Assembly: GCA_964019155.1 (NCBI GenBank)
Contig: OZ025239.1
Span: 9,350,274-9,414,273 of the forward strand
Source of the DNA: Osedax fenrisi
Lineage: Eukaryota; Annelida; Polychaeta; Sabellida; Siboglinidae
DNA: 64,000 nucleotides
Direction: 5' to 3'
In this document: one piece after another, positions 1 through 11,847 of the stretch
Layout of the letters: the number at the start of each line of letters is the position of its first letter
Position numbering within the stretch: the first letter of the stretch is position 1
Position numbers and translations under genes: made by a program
Notes under the pieces: generated by a model
Told to the model about the DNA's origin: nothing
Databases searched by the model: none
What the model saw: the letters and a program-made list of their open reading frames with translations, nothing else

Positions 1-294
1 TATTTAAAAATTATACCACCTATCTACATTGCTTTAATTAACCTATTAATATCATATATCCAATACATATCAATCACTAACTATGCAATGTCTATATATA
101 TATATAATCTAGGGATAAGGATTATTATTTTATATAAAATATAATCATATGATTTAAAATATGATTAAATCAAATGATTTAATATTTAATGTGTTAATAT
201 TTGTATTTTGTATTTGTATTTGATATATATTTGTATAAAAATGTAATAAATATTTGTATTTATATTTGTATTTGATAAAGTGTATTTGACCCCA

Positions 295-530
295 ACCCTG
301 GTGATCATCTGCACTTGTGGTCAGACTTAATAATGTGAAACCATTCGATTCCGAATATTACGGCTTACATTTATTTTTCGATATATACATAACGAGTCTC
401 AGCGGGGCTGAATATCTTAGATGCGAAGGTGATGGGGATTTCGTCTTGTTGGATGGATGTAGGAGGATGGCGTCAAAGTAATTGTATGAAGCGTCTACTT
501 GAATTGTTATCTTCTTCTTTGTCGCATAAT
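295..530 (-). pseudogene. Ty3/gypsy RNase H remnant
   Basis: Read on the minus strand, this stretch gives ITIQVDASYNYFDAILLH. After a one-base frameshift it gives QDEIPITFASKIFSPAETRY, and after two stops SDHKC. This is the order found at the start of the RNase H domain of Ty3/gypsy polyproteins: the DAS motif with the first catalytic Asp, then the FASRxLxPAExxY block, then the TDHK block. Frameshift and stops show it is dead. No protease, reverse transcriptase palm or integrase is seen next to it. It may be a truncated copy or the remains of an element cut by later insertions. The family call rests on motif order alone. Confidence 0.6.
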
Positions 531-987
531 ATGATAGAGTAGTATATTTATTCTTCCATGTTATTGAATATATTAGGTATTAGACATCTTTTTTAAGAAG
601 TTAACATAGAAGTATCGTAAGGTGTGACAGTTCTTTATTAAAGGGCCACATGTAGTTCGCGATAACTATGAATTATAATTCATAGGTATCGCGTAATAAT
701 TATTATAATGATAATTATCAATGGCTTGCGGAGAATCTTGTGAGGTTATCTGTTGAATTAACTTATCACACTTGGGGTCGGTATGTACGCCATCATTGTT
801 GAAGAGGAGATCATTAGTCATATATATATATATATATATATATGCATGGATATTTGTGTATACATATAATATATTATATAAAATTATTATATATATATAT
901 AAATTGTTGTTATGTATTAATCACTGTCTAAGTTGTGTAATACTAATATATTACACTGTTAAGTTGTGTGTATATATGGGAGTAAAA

Positions 988-1198
988 TGTCAAGGCTTAT
1001 TTACGTTAATTGGTTAGACTTATTCTTCAAGAGATTATATATAGCGGACCACCGCAGATGTCTGAGCGTGGGGCAGTAATGCGAGACGGCAGAAACGTAC
1101 ATTGTACGTGCGTCGTGATACCAGGCACTAGGTGTATATGCGCTGATATTACGTAGATGTACAATATCGACGCATATATATAAATAAAATATATAACA
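988..1198 (-). repeat. LTR copy 1 of a miniature LTR element (probable 3' LTR)
   Basis: About 211 bp, running TGTCAAGG...TATAACA in plus orientation. It is repeated directly at 1812-2030. Shared blocks include TCAAGGCTTAT, GATACCAGGCACTA and CACGTAGATGTACAATATCG-like sequence. A purine-rich tract on the minus strand (GAGAAGAGGGGA) lies immediately inside it, as a polypurine tract lies before a 3' LTR, so the element would read on the minus strand. No exact target-site duplication was found outside the pair. Confidence 0.6.
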
Positions 1199-1811
1199 TC
1201 CCCTCTTCTCCCTATTGGTTATCGAAGAGGGGTTGGGGTCATTCCCTCTTCTCACGTATGGAAGAAGGATATCATGTTGGAGGTGGCCATGGGGATGGCA
1301 ATACATGCATTGTGTATGGTGCTGTATGGCATCACGGATGGTGGGGGTGATGATGAGGGGGTCACGGATATTGTGGGTGAGATCGAGAGGGTCACGGGTG
1401 ACGTTGAGAACATATCGGGTATTATGTGTGATGTCGGATGCGTCACAGATGTCGTGGGTGACAGCGGGGGCGTAGCGAATATGTACCTGATATAGTGGGC
1501 AAGGGCGAAAGCGTACCGGATGTCGTGGGTAGTGGCTGGGGTGTCACGGAGGTCATGAGTGACGGCGAGGGTGTACAGGATATCATACCGGATGTAGTGG
1601 GCAATGGCGAGGACGTAAATAAAATGTTAAACAACATTTTCAGCTCGTCTAGCCGATCTTCATTGTGCCAATCGAAGGAAGGAGTTGGTGTAGGGTTCAT
1701 GATTGTTTATAGTCATTGGGCATGGGGGTAGATGTTTCCTAACGTGCTCTCACTGGTTGACGTGGCAGGATGATATTCATTGGACGTGAGGTTGGACGCT
1801 TATTGATGTTA
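1199..1811 (-). mobile_element. Internal region of the miniature LTR element, with degenerate G-rich repeat
   Basis: This 0.6-kb segment lies between two direct LTR-like repeats. It has no gag, protease, reverse transcriptase or integrase. From about 1330 to 1640 it is a degenerate G-rich repeat of roughly 30 bp, with recurring GTCACGGATGTCGTGGGTGA-like units. That keeps frames open on both strands: Val/Gly/Asp-rich on plus, Pro/Ser/Thr-rich on minus. I read these frames as by-products of the repeat. The size suggests a TRIM-like non-autonomous derivative or an internal deletion. A TIR element or host gene fragment is less likely given the LTR pair. Confidence 0.5.
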
Positions 1812-2030
1812 CGTCAAGGCTTATGTATGTTTATTGGTTATACTTATTCTTCAAGTGATTATACATAGCGGCGGTCCGCTATATATACACAGCCGTCTGC
1901 GCGTGGGGGGGGGGGTCATGCGAGATGGTAGGAATGTACGTGCATTATGATACCAGGCACTATGCGTATATTCGCTGATATCACGTAGATGTACAATATC
2001 GTCGCATATAAATAAATACAATATATAACA
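1812..2030 (-). repeat. LTR copy 2 of the miniature LTR element (probable 5' LTR)
   Basis: Direct repeat of 988-1198, starting CGTCAAGGCTTATG and ending ATATATAACA. It contains a run of about ten G near 1906-1916, missing from copy 1, and several substitutions. The two LTRs are therefore clearly diverged and the insertion is old. Confidence 0.6.
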
Positions 2031-2423
2031 ATAAGTACAAGGCATTACCTGTTAATATTTAATACATTCAATAATATAATAATCTAAAAATGTTGTTAAT
2101 ATATATGTTATTACATATAAAGGTTAATATATATATAGGATGATACGGATGGTAGGTAAAAATTAAATGGCAACATTACGTGGCGCTATTATTTATATTA
2201 TATATTATAACAGCACAAGGCGTGCTTGTTAAAAAAACGGAAGAATAAAACTAAACAAAATAAATCAAACAACCCACAAATATCAATACGCAAATAGGAT
2301 GTTACTCGTATGTGTAAATATCATATATATATATTAATACGAATGGTTTATAAATATATTTTTCAAAAGGAATTATTCCATATATACATGTTTCTCATAA
2401 AGATTTTATTTTCAGTTTTAGTG

Positions 2424-2452
2424 GTACATTATACGCTCTTAGAGCGTATAAT
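2424..2452. repeat. Short palindrome
   Basis: ATTATACGCTC TTA GAGCGTATAAT is a perfect hairpin of about 11 bp per arm in plain AT-rich sequence. No gene or terminator context supports a function. Confidence 0.5.
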
Positions 2453-2746
2453 GAATTAGATTGACATACACCTTGGCCACATTTGTGACATTTGATATTT
2501 ATAGTTATTTAATGTTTGCCTAACGTCCGTATTCCCATGTATATAATATATATATAGTGGAAGTATATAGTAGTAATTATATTAAAAATGTAAATAAATA
2601 TAAGGTTGTATACAAATTAAAAAAAAGTATGACAATTTTGTATATCTTATTTAATAAGTTATTATATATTATAAATTATAATTTATAATATAATATATAT
2701 TATATAATATACCTGGTACTAGGTTAAATATCGTGATTTTTTTAAT

Positions 2747-2985
2747 ACTCTATGATATAGTCTATTATAGGAATTATCTTAAAGCAGGCCGCCGATTGTT
2801 ATTATAATAATGTCAGAGTTCATTATAATGCAGCTAAAAAATACAGAAAAATAAAACAAAACCAAATAAATTAAACAACCCCAAAATAAAAATTGAACTC
2901 TAACAATATAATAATAATAATCGGCGGCCTTCTTTGATATTAACGTATCAGACTATATGATAGACTATATCACTGATAGAGTCTA
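2747..2985. mobile_element. Foldback/MITE-like element with GGCCGCCGAT arms
   Basis: Inner inverted arms of about 40 bp begin at 2781 (AGGCCGCCGATTGTTATTAT) and are mirrored near 2900-2935 (ATAATCGGCGGCCTTC). Weaker mirror matches continue outward through GATATAGTCTAT on both sides. The GC-rich tips contrast with the AT-rich flanks. The loop is A-rich and resembles sequence at 2237-2290 and 45899-45965. No ORF and no clear target duplication. Confidence 0.6.
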
Positions 2986-3414
2986 TGTCCGTAACATGTT
3001 TATTCGAATTATTTAAATTACACGAGTATTCTTATAATATTATATTAATTATATAATGACATGAATACTATATATTTATGTAATTACTAATTCGTATAAT
3101 GAAGTATGTGGGCTTTTAGTGTGTTGATTATTTTTAAACTATATTTTGACTATAATCATTATAATATAATAATGATTATAATAATAATTATAATAATCCT
3201 ATTATGCAATGTTATATTTAATTAGTATATTGAATATAACTATCCATATAAAGTTTACAATAACAACTAATAGTATGTGTACTATTAGAAACTACTATTG
3301 GTAAAACCCAATTCAATTAAATTAATTATTAATAGAATATTTAAAAATGTTACCTGGTAAAATTTAAAATCTTACATTTTTTTTCTTACACGATAAATTA
3401 CTTAATAAATTACT

Positions 3415-3785
3415 TAATACACATGATTATGAATGTATATAATTATATATTTAATTCACAATTACAAATTATTCTATATATTTAAATAGTAAGTATATAT
3501 TTAACAATCTTAATATATATTTTAAAATTATTAAATTTTAAATATTAAATTGATAAAAATACTTGTATTACCTTAGTATTTATAAATATTTATATTTTAA
3601 TACACATGATCCACATGATTATGGATATATATAATTATATATTGAATACACAATTAAACATTATTCTATTTAAATGTTAAGTATATATTTAATAATAATC
3701 TTAATATATATTTTAAGATTATTAAATTTTAAATATTAAATTTTAAATTAATAAAAATACTTGTATTACCTTAGTATTTATGAAT
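3415..3785. repeat. Diverged tandem duplication, about 185 bp per unit
   Basis: Two copies share the same order of blocks: TAATACACATGAT, ATATAATTATATAT, AAGTATATATTTAA, TTAATATATATTTTAA and AATACTTGTATTACCTTAGT. Copy 2 starts near 3598. Small indels separate them. No coding content. Confidence 0.6.
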
Positions 3786-4252
3786 CATTCCATTTATTAT
3801 TTCAAAATATAATAAAAATAAATAATAAATTAATTAAAATGTATATTTTTTATTAATATAATATTTTATTTTTTTATTTTATATATATGATCCATATGTA
3901 ATATAAAGTCTAAATCCATCAATTCCCTATAGACATATATCCAACAATACTACGTATTTCATTGAAAATGGTGTGTCTACTAAACAGTTATTTTTATGGA
4001 TCCAATATATATAGAGTGAAAATTCAATCATTATTTAAACTTACCCATTCTATTGATTTTTAAATTATTAATAAATAATATACAACTTTATTTCCTATAT
4101 ATTAATTATATAATTTTATTATAAGTCAAATTTATACCAAAAGTGATACATTATTGCCCTAAACTATTTGGTGGACACGAAATTGTCCTCCAAATAATCA
4201 TGTCTACCAAATGATTAATATTATGCAAGAAATGTCAACCAAATCTGGTATG

Positions 4253-4257
<5 letters not shown>

Positions 4258-4294
<37 letters not shown>
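4258..4294. repeat. TA microsatellite
   Basis: Uninterrupted TA run. Comparable runs occur throughout the window, for example near 823-842, 11147-11196, 28675-28704, 45676-45727, 54621-54640, 56184-56297, 57738-57795 and 61949-61984. Confidence 0.9.
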
Positions 4295-4298
<4 letters not shown>

Positions 4299-4609
4299 TA
4301 TGTAAGGTAATATATACATATTAACATATATAACTATTGCAACTAACATTTTAAATGTAGATAATTAAGCGTTCAGTGTTTGTATATGTTTTAGCAGTTC
4401 TTCGTCGTATAATGAATATATATATTTGAATTGCTATTTACAATAACTTAGGGGGTGGGGTTTATAAGATTATTTTTTGATTATGCAATTATAATTGATT
4501 TATTTCAACAAAATTCATTTTATAATTTTAATTAAATGTCATTTTATGGAATATAAAAACTAATATCATTATACATTAATTAATTACCTGCAGAAAATCA
4601 ATATTTTAA

Positions 4610-4990
4610 TTTTGATTTGGTACATTATATGGTACATGAAGGGGCTTTTATACCAATGGTATATATGATGGTACGAGATGGGATATCTGACCCAGGTTAT
4701 TTTATGATACCAATAACCCATTGGTACATGAAGGGGCTTTGTACCAATGGGATATATGATGGTACGAGATGGGATATCTGACCCAGGTTATTTTATGGTA
4801 CCAATAACCCATTGGTACATTATATGGTACATGAAGGGGCTTTGTACCAATGGGATATATGATGGTATGAGATGGGATATCTGACCCAGGTTATTTTATG
4901 GTACCAATAACCCATTGTTACATTTTATGGTATATGAAGGTGCTTTGTACCAATGGGATAAATATCCCAGGTTATCCCTAACAATAACCC
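4610..4990. repeat. 93-103 bp tandem repeat, about 3.5 copies
   Basis: Repeated blocks GGTACATGAAGGGGCTTT, ACCAATGGGATATATGATGG, GATGGGATATCTGACCCAGG and TACCAATAACCCATT. The GGGGCTTT block recurs at about 4641, 4734, 4836 and, degenerate, 4939. The unit contains internal inverted pieces (ACCAATGG / CCATTGGT). No coding sense. Confidence 0.75.
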
Positions 4991-5194
4991 TTCTAAATAA
5001 AGTATGTACCAGACAAATACCATTGCTGGTTATCTGGGAAGGTAATACTTATTTATATATAAATTATATATAATTTATAATTTATAAATAATTATTTATC
5101 TAGGAAAAAATAAATATTTGCCTGAATTAATATCTTAGATTCATGGATTCATTGGAAAATTGGATAACTGGTATCGTAAGATTTTAAACAAGAA

Positions 5195-5715
5195 CATTGC
5201 AATATTCCATACTTAATATATTGATTCTTCTAATCAAATTCCGCAAACTGAAATACAAGATATAACAACGCATTTAATTAATCTTTCAAATGAATTAAAA
5301 ATGTATATTCTAGAAATTGACAATCATATTTATAATATAGCACTTCATCCCTTTTATGCTGATATTAAAGATATCGATGAATATAACCTGGCACAATGTG
5401 AACTCATAATGAAGCAACATGATATTAGTTCAAAGCACGAATTTGAAACAAAAAAACTAGGATTTTTTAGGATATAATTGTTTGATTTCGGTGAAAATAT
5501 CCTATCCACATTTATTTAATTTATTAATTAAATATATTTTACCTTTTCAAGCACATATCTATGTGAAAGGGCCTTTTCAGATTTATCAAATTTAAAAATA
5601 AAAAAATAAATAAATTAGAAGTCGAACTAGACCAGAGGTTCACTATATCAGAAACACAGCCAGATATTTATAAATTAGTATCAAGAATGCAAATAAATAT
5701 TATTTAAAAATAATA
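5195..5715 (+). pseudogene. ZBED-type hAT transposase C-terminal remnant
   Basis: The plus strand encodes, across several frameshifts and stops, LINLSNELKMYI, then TYLCERAFSDLSNLKIKK, then NKLEVELDQRFTISETQPDI and YKLVSRMQ. The LCExAFS...K.R..L..E.DLR block followed by a short helical tail is the dimerisation region typical of hAT transposases in the ZBED5/SCAND3-like group. The N-terminal zinc finger and the DDE core are not seen. Just downstream, about 5836-5876, GGGGTCGCCGATG...GGGAACCGGTTCC resembles the terminal repeat of this group. The copy is dead. Family call by motif memory, moderately sure. Confidence 0.7.
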
Positions 5716-6494
5716 TATTACATATTTTATATATTTTTAATAAATTTATTTTAAAAAGTTAACTTATTTTTTTAAATATTTTATTTAAAAAAAAGTATAA
5801 TTAGTGGGTCGTTTTATATAAAAAAAACATAAAAAAGGGGTCGCCGATGAAAAAAGGCTGGGAACCGGTTCCAGTGGCTACTGGTCTATCACCTAGCATA
5901 TATGATAAAGAATTATGTTAGTAGGTTTTAAATTCCCATATATTTAATTACAATTTAATAAATAAATTTATATTTTAATAAAATACTTGTGTATATATTA
6001 TTATTTATTAATTATTTCTAAATCAATTAATTATTAATAATATTAACGCAATTTTTTTAATATTATAGTTAATATTGAAAAAATGTATATATTAAATAAC
6101 TACTAGAAAAATAGTTCATATATTATTTTATAATTAAATGACAACTATAATAGTGGAAATATTATTATACTTATTTTGTATTTATATTTGTATTTATATT
6201 TGAAATAAAACTTTACATAAATATTTGTATTTGTATTTGTTTTTAATTATTTGTTTTTGATTTATTTATGTATTATATTATTGTATTGAAGCCATCCCTG
6301 ATAAAATACTATTAGAGGTATACATTACAACACTATTAGATGTATACAAGAGACCTACCTTCACTATGTTCTATTGGTGCCAAGAGGACATGAATGGGAG
6401 GGGCTTCACTACGTCCTATTGGTGCCAGGAGGACATGAATAGGAGGGGCTCTAGAGTGATGTTATTCTCCTTGTGACTGCACTTATATTGTACT

Positions 6495-6688
6495 GAAACA
6501 CACAATGGAGTGATTAATACACACAGAAGAGTGGTTAATACACACAGAAGAGTGGTTAATACACACAGTGGAGTGGTTAATACACACAGTGGAGTGGTTA
6601 ATACACACAGTGGAGTGGTTAATACACACAGTGGAGTGGTTAATACACACAGAAGAGTGGTTAATACACACAGAATAGTGGTTAATAG
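6495..6688. repeat. 21-bp minisatellite, block 1
   Basis: About nine copies of a 21-bp unit with core GTGGTTAATACACACAG. Variants alternate AGAAGAGT and AGTGGAGT. The unit is a multiple of three, so both strands stay open, but with trivial repeats (VNTHRR on plus, CINHSS on minus). Same unit and orientation as the blocks at 9105-9240 and 9967-10070. Confidence 0.9.
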
Positions 6689-7269
6689 TCAGTCAGTAGT
6701 TCGGTCATATAGTCGGGGTATTTGTGGTGTGTGGCTTAGTGAGTCATAAGTAGTGTTTTAAATTGGATGCGTTGTGTGATAGGTAGCCAGTGGAGTGTTT
6801 TTATGTAGGGAGTTATATAAGTTCTAGAGTATTTTGGTATACTGTACAAATTATGTGCAGCAGAGTAAATAGTCTATTAAGTGGTACTAATGTGTTTATG
6901 GGAAGTCTATGTAGTAATGAATTTCAGTAGTCTAGTCGTGTAAGTATACTAATATATTAGTAAAGTTATGAGAATTTTAGCAAGTTCAGTTGTTATCGAA
7001 GGTCTTATGAGTCGTATAGTATGTAAAGTTCGTTTAATATATTTGGATAAGTCAGTAGTATGTTTGGAGAAGATTAGTTTTTCATCAATTGTTATTCCAA
7101 GATTCCTAGCTTATGGAGAGTATTTTATATTGTAATTGTTTATGTGGATGGGTGGTATATATGGTAGGGTTTGTGAGGTATTTATCAATATAGCAATGGT
7201 TTTGTGGCTATTTAGTGATAGTGAATTTGTAGTAGGCCAGTATCGTACATCTTCAAGGAAGTCATTTAG

Positions 7270-8000
7270 TGTTGATATGTTTGTTATTGGGTCAGTTAAA
7301 TTACAGTAAATTTGTATGTCATCAGCCTATATATGGAATTTAATTTCGGGATATTTGTTGAAAATATTTAGTAGGGGAGATAAATATTAAAAAAGATGGG
7401 GGCAAGAACGGAGCCTTGAGGAACTCCGTGTGATATAAGTCTGGGGTCAGTTATGTGTGATTCGATGGAGATCGAGTAAGTAAGGATGCTGAGGTAGGAA
7501 GAGAACCATGCGAGTACTGTTCCAGTTATGCCGATATATTACAGTTGGTGGATCATGATGTCGTGACTAATGGTATAAAATGCAGCTGACGGGTCAAATA
7601 GGATGACGATGGAGCAGTTATGTGTTGAGTACAGTCTTATTTTGTTTAGTATGTGGGTTAATGCAGTTTCGGTACTTTTATGTGTAGTATAGGCGCTTTG
7701 AAATTTATTTAATAATTTGTGTTTATCTAATTTGTTTAAAAGTTGGGAGCAGACTACTCTTGCGAGAGTTTTTGAAATGTACGATAGGTTTGATATGGGG
7801 CAGTAGTTTGATAGGTCTGATTTATCTAATGATGGTTTCTTTATTATTGGAGTTACATGTGACAGTTTCATTGAGGAGGGGACAATACCTGATATAAGAG
7901 ACTTGTCTATTATGTTTTTATAGTATGGAATGAGATGAGTGGATAGTTTGTGTAGCAGTGTTGTTGGTATTGGATCGAGCTTACATGATTACTTGACGGC
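7270..8000 (-). pseudogene. LINE reverse transcriptase remnant
   Basis: Minus-strand blocks in order: TPIIKKPSLDKSDLSNYCPI (template-primer entry, NYRPIS-like), then the AFD-like block degraded to PSAAFYTISHDI, GVPQGSVLAP near 7410, and HI*ADDIQIY near 7300-7330. In the last, the Tyr of YADD is replaced by a TAG stop. The longest open piece is 7539-7871. The order matches non-LTR retrotransposon RT. The stop inside the catalytic box and the frame breaks show it cannot function. Confidence 0.75.
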
Positions 8001-8417
8001 CTGAATGAGCTTGTAAATTGTTGTTACAGTTGGGATGGTAAAGGAATCTAATTTGTATATAGATGTAGTTAGTGGTGGAAGCGTTAGAGGATGAAGGGAG
8101 TTAATTATTATCTGTAACTTGTTTTTGAAGTATATATCAAAGATTGCAGGTAAGGTGGATAGGGTGCTGTCTGGGAGAATACTGGGGGTTATAGACTGAG
8201 TAGAGAATTTGATATCTGGAATAGTTTTTTTGTGTCGTTTCCAGCAGCTTTAATTGTATCAATGTAATAATCATGTTTTGCCTTCTTTATCATAAATCTA
8301 TATTCACTGGAATGTTGCCTGAAAGAAATTAAGTTGTCATAGCTTCTGAACTTTCTCCATGTTTTTCAGCGGATCTGAGTTTACGTTTGTATAAGGAAAG
8401 TGTTGGGTTAAACCATT

Positions 8418-9050
8418 TTATAATATTTCGTTTAGTGATGATTTTTGTTGTATGGGTGCATGTTTGTCCAGTGTTTTAAGAAGGACTATATCAAGGTTGG
8501 TAGTATCAGTAGGGTCATCGGAAGTATTTTGTAGGTCAGTAAAATCATACATATAATCAGTTATATTAATGTTGTTAGATTTTCTGTAATGTATAGTTTG
8601 TGATTGTCGTTTAGGTTTGGGAGATTTTATAATGAAAGTAATAATGTGGTGATCTATGATAATTCTGTTAACGGATGTATTTGTGATGGAGGTATTCATA
8701 TTATGTGTTATGATCAGATCAAGAATATTGCCTGATGAGTGGGTAGATGATGTAACATGTTGTGAGTGTTTAATTTTATAGTATGATTGAGTAATTTGGA
8801 ATAGTGCGTTGAAGGAGATATTGGAATGTTAAAATCACCTAGAATTATAGTGTGCTTATTCGTTGTTATGAGTAGTTCATTCAGTTCGTCAATAAAGATA
8901 TGTATGGATTGATGTGGTGGTCTATATATTGTGATAAATGTAATGGGATGTGAGTTAGCGAGGTGGAAAGTGCATGATAAGGCTTCGGAATATATTTATT
9001 TCAGGTCGTTGTTGTTAGTCAGTTTGATATTATGTTATAAAGTAGTCTGA
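8418..9050 (-). pseudogene. LINE apurinic-type endonuclease remnant
   Basis: The minus strand gives GDGIRLLYNI near 9040, FITIYRPPHQSIH near 8910 and HTIILGDFN near 8840. It then gives the SDHHIITF-like end of the domain (IIIDHHIITFII) and a basic linker down to 8418. These are the usual landmarks of the endonuclease of CR1/Jockey-like LINEs, which nicks target DNA to prime reverse transcription. Frameshifts separate the blocks. Confidence 0.65.
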
Positions 9051-9104
9051 TTCCATCACCGAAATGGAGACCATCCCAAGGTAGGTGGACAAAACAGTGT
9101 GAAT

Positions 9105-9240
9105 ATACACAGAAGAGTGGTTAATACATACAGAAGAGTGGTTAATATACACAGAATAGTGGTTAATACACACAGAAGAGTGGTTAATACACACAGAAGA
9201 GTGGTTAATACATACAGAAGAGTGGTTAGTACACACAGAA
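9105..9240. repeat. 21-bp minisatellite, block 2
   Basis: About six and a half copies of the same 21-bp unit as 6495-6688, same orientation, with a few AATATACAC and AATACATAC variants. The array stops abruptly at TTGAATTGAATGAAT, the tail of a minus-strand LINE. Confidence 0.9.
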
Positions 9241-9966
9241 TTGAATTGAATGAATATTTATTATGAATTTTTCAAGTTCGATTTAGTAATAATTAACAAT
9301 ATGTAGTGATAAATTCACAAAACGACAACAAAACGTAGATAGTACACATATAAAAATAACAATAGTAAATTAGAAACGTATCACATGTGCCGGTGATAAA
9401 AACAATTAATAATTAAAATTAATAATTTATAAAATTATATATATATACTTATATATATATATATATGTATAAATAAATATTAAGTTATAATTTTTTTAAT
9501 ATGATTTTTAAAGGTATATAAACTATTTGCTAATACAATATGTTCATCAAGACCATTCCAAATTTTAGCTATTCGATTATTTAGTAGATTTTTTGTTACA
9601 TTTAGTTTACATGTATTCATACTAATTTGCAGAGAATGGCCTCTGGTATTGTAGTTGGTCTTTTTGATATTAATAATAGATGATGTATTCATAGATACCA
9701 ATCCGTTAAATAGCTTATATACCATAACAAGATCAAATCTAGTTCTTCTGATTTCTAGAGAATCTAGATTTAGGTATATTAATCTTTCATTATAAGGTTT
9801 ATAAGGTAAACCGCATCTCTCGATTAATCTTCTCGTAAAGAATTTTTGGACCTTCTCTAGTTTTATCTTCAGTCCTTTGAATGTCCTGGCATCTAATCCC
9901 GGATTCCAGACTGTCGACGCATATTCAAGGTGGGGTCTAGCATATGATATATATGCTTTTCTAATA
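9241..9966 (-). mobile_element. 5'-truncated LINE inserted in the minisatellite
   Basis: The left edge is the 3' tail on the minus strand (ATTCA-type short repeats, seen as TTGAATTGAATGAAT on plus). The right edge at 9966 goes directly back into the 21-bp minisatellite. A 3' tail, 5' truncation and insertion inside an array fit target-primed reverse transcription. Only the C-terminal coding end is kept. A target duplication cannot be resolved because the target is itself repetitive. Confidence 0.75.
9480..9966 (-). pseudogene. LINE RT C-terminal domain, open frame, 5'-truncated
   Basis: This minus-strand frame runs to a stop at 9480. It opens with ISYARPHLEYASTVWNPG, the standard motif just after the thumb of CR1/Jockey-like reverse transcriptases. 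It continues with LEKVQKFFTRRL, SLEIRRTRFDLVMVYKLFNG and a basic end, FKNHIKKIIT. The frame is intact over about 160 residues, so this copy is younger than its neighbours. Its apparent continuation into INHSS repeats upstream comes from the minisatellite. Lacking endonuclease and palm, it is inactive. Confidence 0.8.
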
Positions 9967-10070
9967 GAAGAGTGGTTAATACACACAGAAGAGTGGTTAA
10001 TACACACAGTAGAGTGGTTAATATACACAGAAGAGTGGTTAATACACACACAACAGTGGTTAATATTCAC
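9967..10070. repeat. 21-bp minisatellite, block 3
   Basis: About five copies of the same unit in the same orientation, ending at a diverged ACTCTATACAGATTCACAATC. Probably the right part of the array interrupted by the LINE at 9241-9966. Confidence 0.9.
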
Positions 10071-11142
10071 ACTCTATACAGATTCACAATCTATAAATAA
10101 ATTCACAATCTATAAATATGTTCATTTAAAAAATGTATAATCACTCTAAATACAATGTGACAAATATACTGTTGTACTAGAGTTATAATCTAAATCCACC
10201 ACTAATCCACCACCAGTAGATAAGGTGGATTACATCGTATTACATCAGAATGTTATGTCTACATTCATAAGGTATCCTAATGCTGATAATTTTGAAGACA
10301 AGATCGCAGTAAACAACAGTCTATTACGTAATACTCGCTAGGTCATGTGATTTCGTGTAATTACCTTTGTTTGTTGTGGTTGCTATGGTGCTGTTGCAGT
10401 TGTTCTCTATAGGTTTGTAGTAGACTGGGGGTATCCTCCACACAACGGAGGTCTACAAATATAAAACATATAAATATATTTATATATGTATATATATATA
10501 ATATTAAAATATATACAATCAATATAGCTTATACTATATTAAAACACAAGTATGTAATATTGCTCTATATTACATGATATTATCTACTATTATAAACACT
10601 TAGTATGAAACATTTATTTGTAGACAAAAATGGCTTAAAGTTTTAAAATCCTCGATGTCTCCTTAATAACTAAATGGAAAATTGTACGCTTAGATAATAT
10701 TTATAATGATATAAAATATGAGCAATTAACTAACTATTAAAATGAGAAATTCAAAATGTATTGGTAATTTGAAGGGAATGCACTAATATGAAATTAGTTA
10801 ATGATCATGCGAATAATTTTATATTCTTAAAACAAACACTATACACTCATTTGGTATTGTATTCAATAATGTAAATAACTTTTCATTTATAATAGTGATA
10901 TATTTTTTAATTTAAATATATAAAATCTAAAAATAGAATTAGGATATTTAGTTTGTAATACTGATTAATTAGAGTGTCATATCTTTACTTCACAAAATCC
11001 TTGTTATATAAATATATACGTAATAAAATATATATATAATAGAGATTTAAGATTTAATTAAATTTATATTGAAATTCATTCTCTTAATATTGTATTAGTA
11101 TATTAAATATCCTATTAAATATCCTATTAAATACTCATATTC

Positions 11143-11200
<58 letters not shown>

Positions 11201-11844
11201 ATGATTTGATTTTGAGTTTAATTTTGAATCTGAGATTATATTGTATACAATATATGTATAAAAGTATTATTTTTGATTATAGATGTATTTTATTATTAAT
11301 AATAATTATAATAATATATATATATATATTAAATACACAAATGTAGGAAATTTGTATATTCATTAATATGAATATAACGCTACATTGCTTCGATATACAC
11401 CTCATATTTCTATCTACTAATCCGTTATGATCCATAACATTAATGTATATATTATATATTATATAATATATATATATATATATATATTGAATAAATATAA
11501 ATATTTATCTAATATATATATATATATATATATTATTAAATATTATTAAATAAATTAAATCAGTTTATATTTAATCGGCAAAGTACAAAATTGTAATATG
11601 TATACCTATATAATTATAAATAAATATATATATATATTATTTAAAAAAATATACTAAAAAGTTACCAACATTTATAAATTATTTGTGGTCAAGGTTACTG
11701 CCTTCTTATTTTTGTAAAATATTTTCTGTATATATATTTTGCCAATAAACTCAAAATACTTCACAATTATTATTAGAAAAGTGTGTTACATACAGCATAA
11801 GAATGACTGCCATGTAAACACCACCTAATAGTGATTAACTATGT
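10071..11844. other. AT-rich stretch without a recognisable gene
   Basis: Mostly AT-rich sequence with TA runs (11147-11196, about 11467-11488, about 11511-11532). A somewhat GC-richer patch at about 10190-10450 contains a short mirrored CCACCACTAATCC / GGTGGATTA piece. I see no supported coding region. Confidence 0.6.
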
Positions 11845-11847
11845 AAG

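Larger units (their letters stand above)
6690..9104 (-). mobile_element. CR1/Jockey-like LINE, decayed, minus strand
   Basis: From the right end leftwards the minus strand encodes an endonuclease (about 9060-8690, with YRPP and ILGDFN), a linker ending near 8418, and reverse transcriptase (about 8000-7280). The rest to 6690 is degenerate. The reading frame is broken repeatedly. The element is bounded on both sides by the same 21-bp minisatellite, suggesting insertion into that array. No ORF1 is seen, so it is 5'-truncated. Clade assignment rests on the YADD-type motif and overall order only. Confidence 0.75.

Noticed and set aside
6483..10140. Possible CRISPR-like array with regular repeats
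   Set aside because: Units are 21 bp and directly adjacent with no spacers. The setting is eukaryotic with LINEs.
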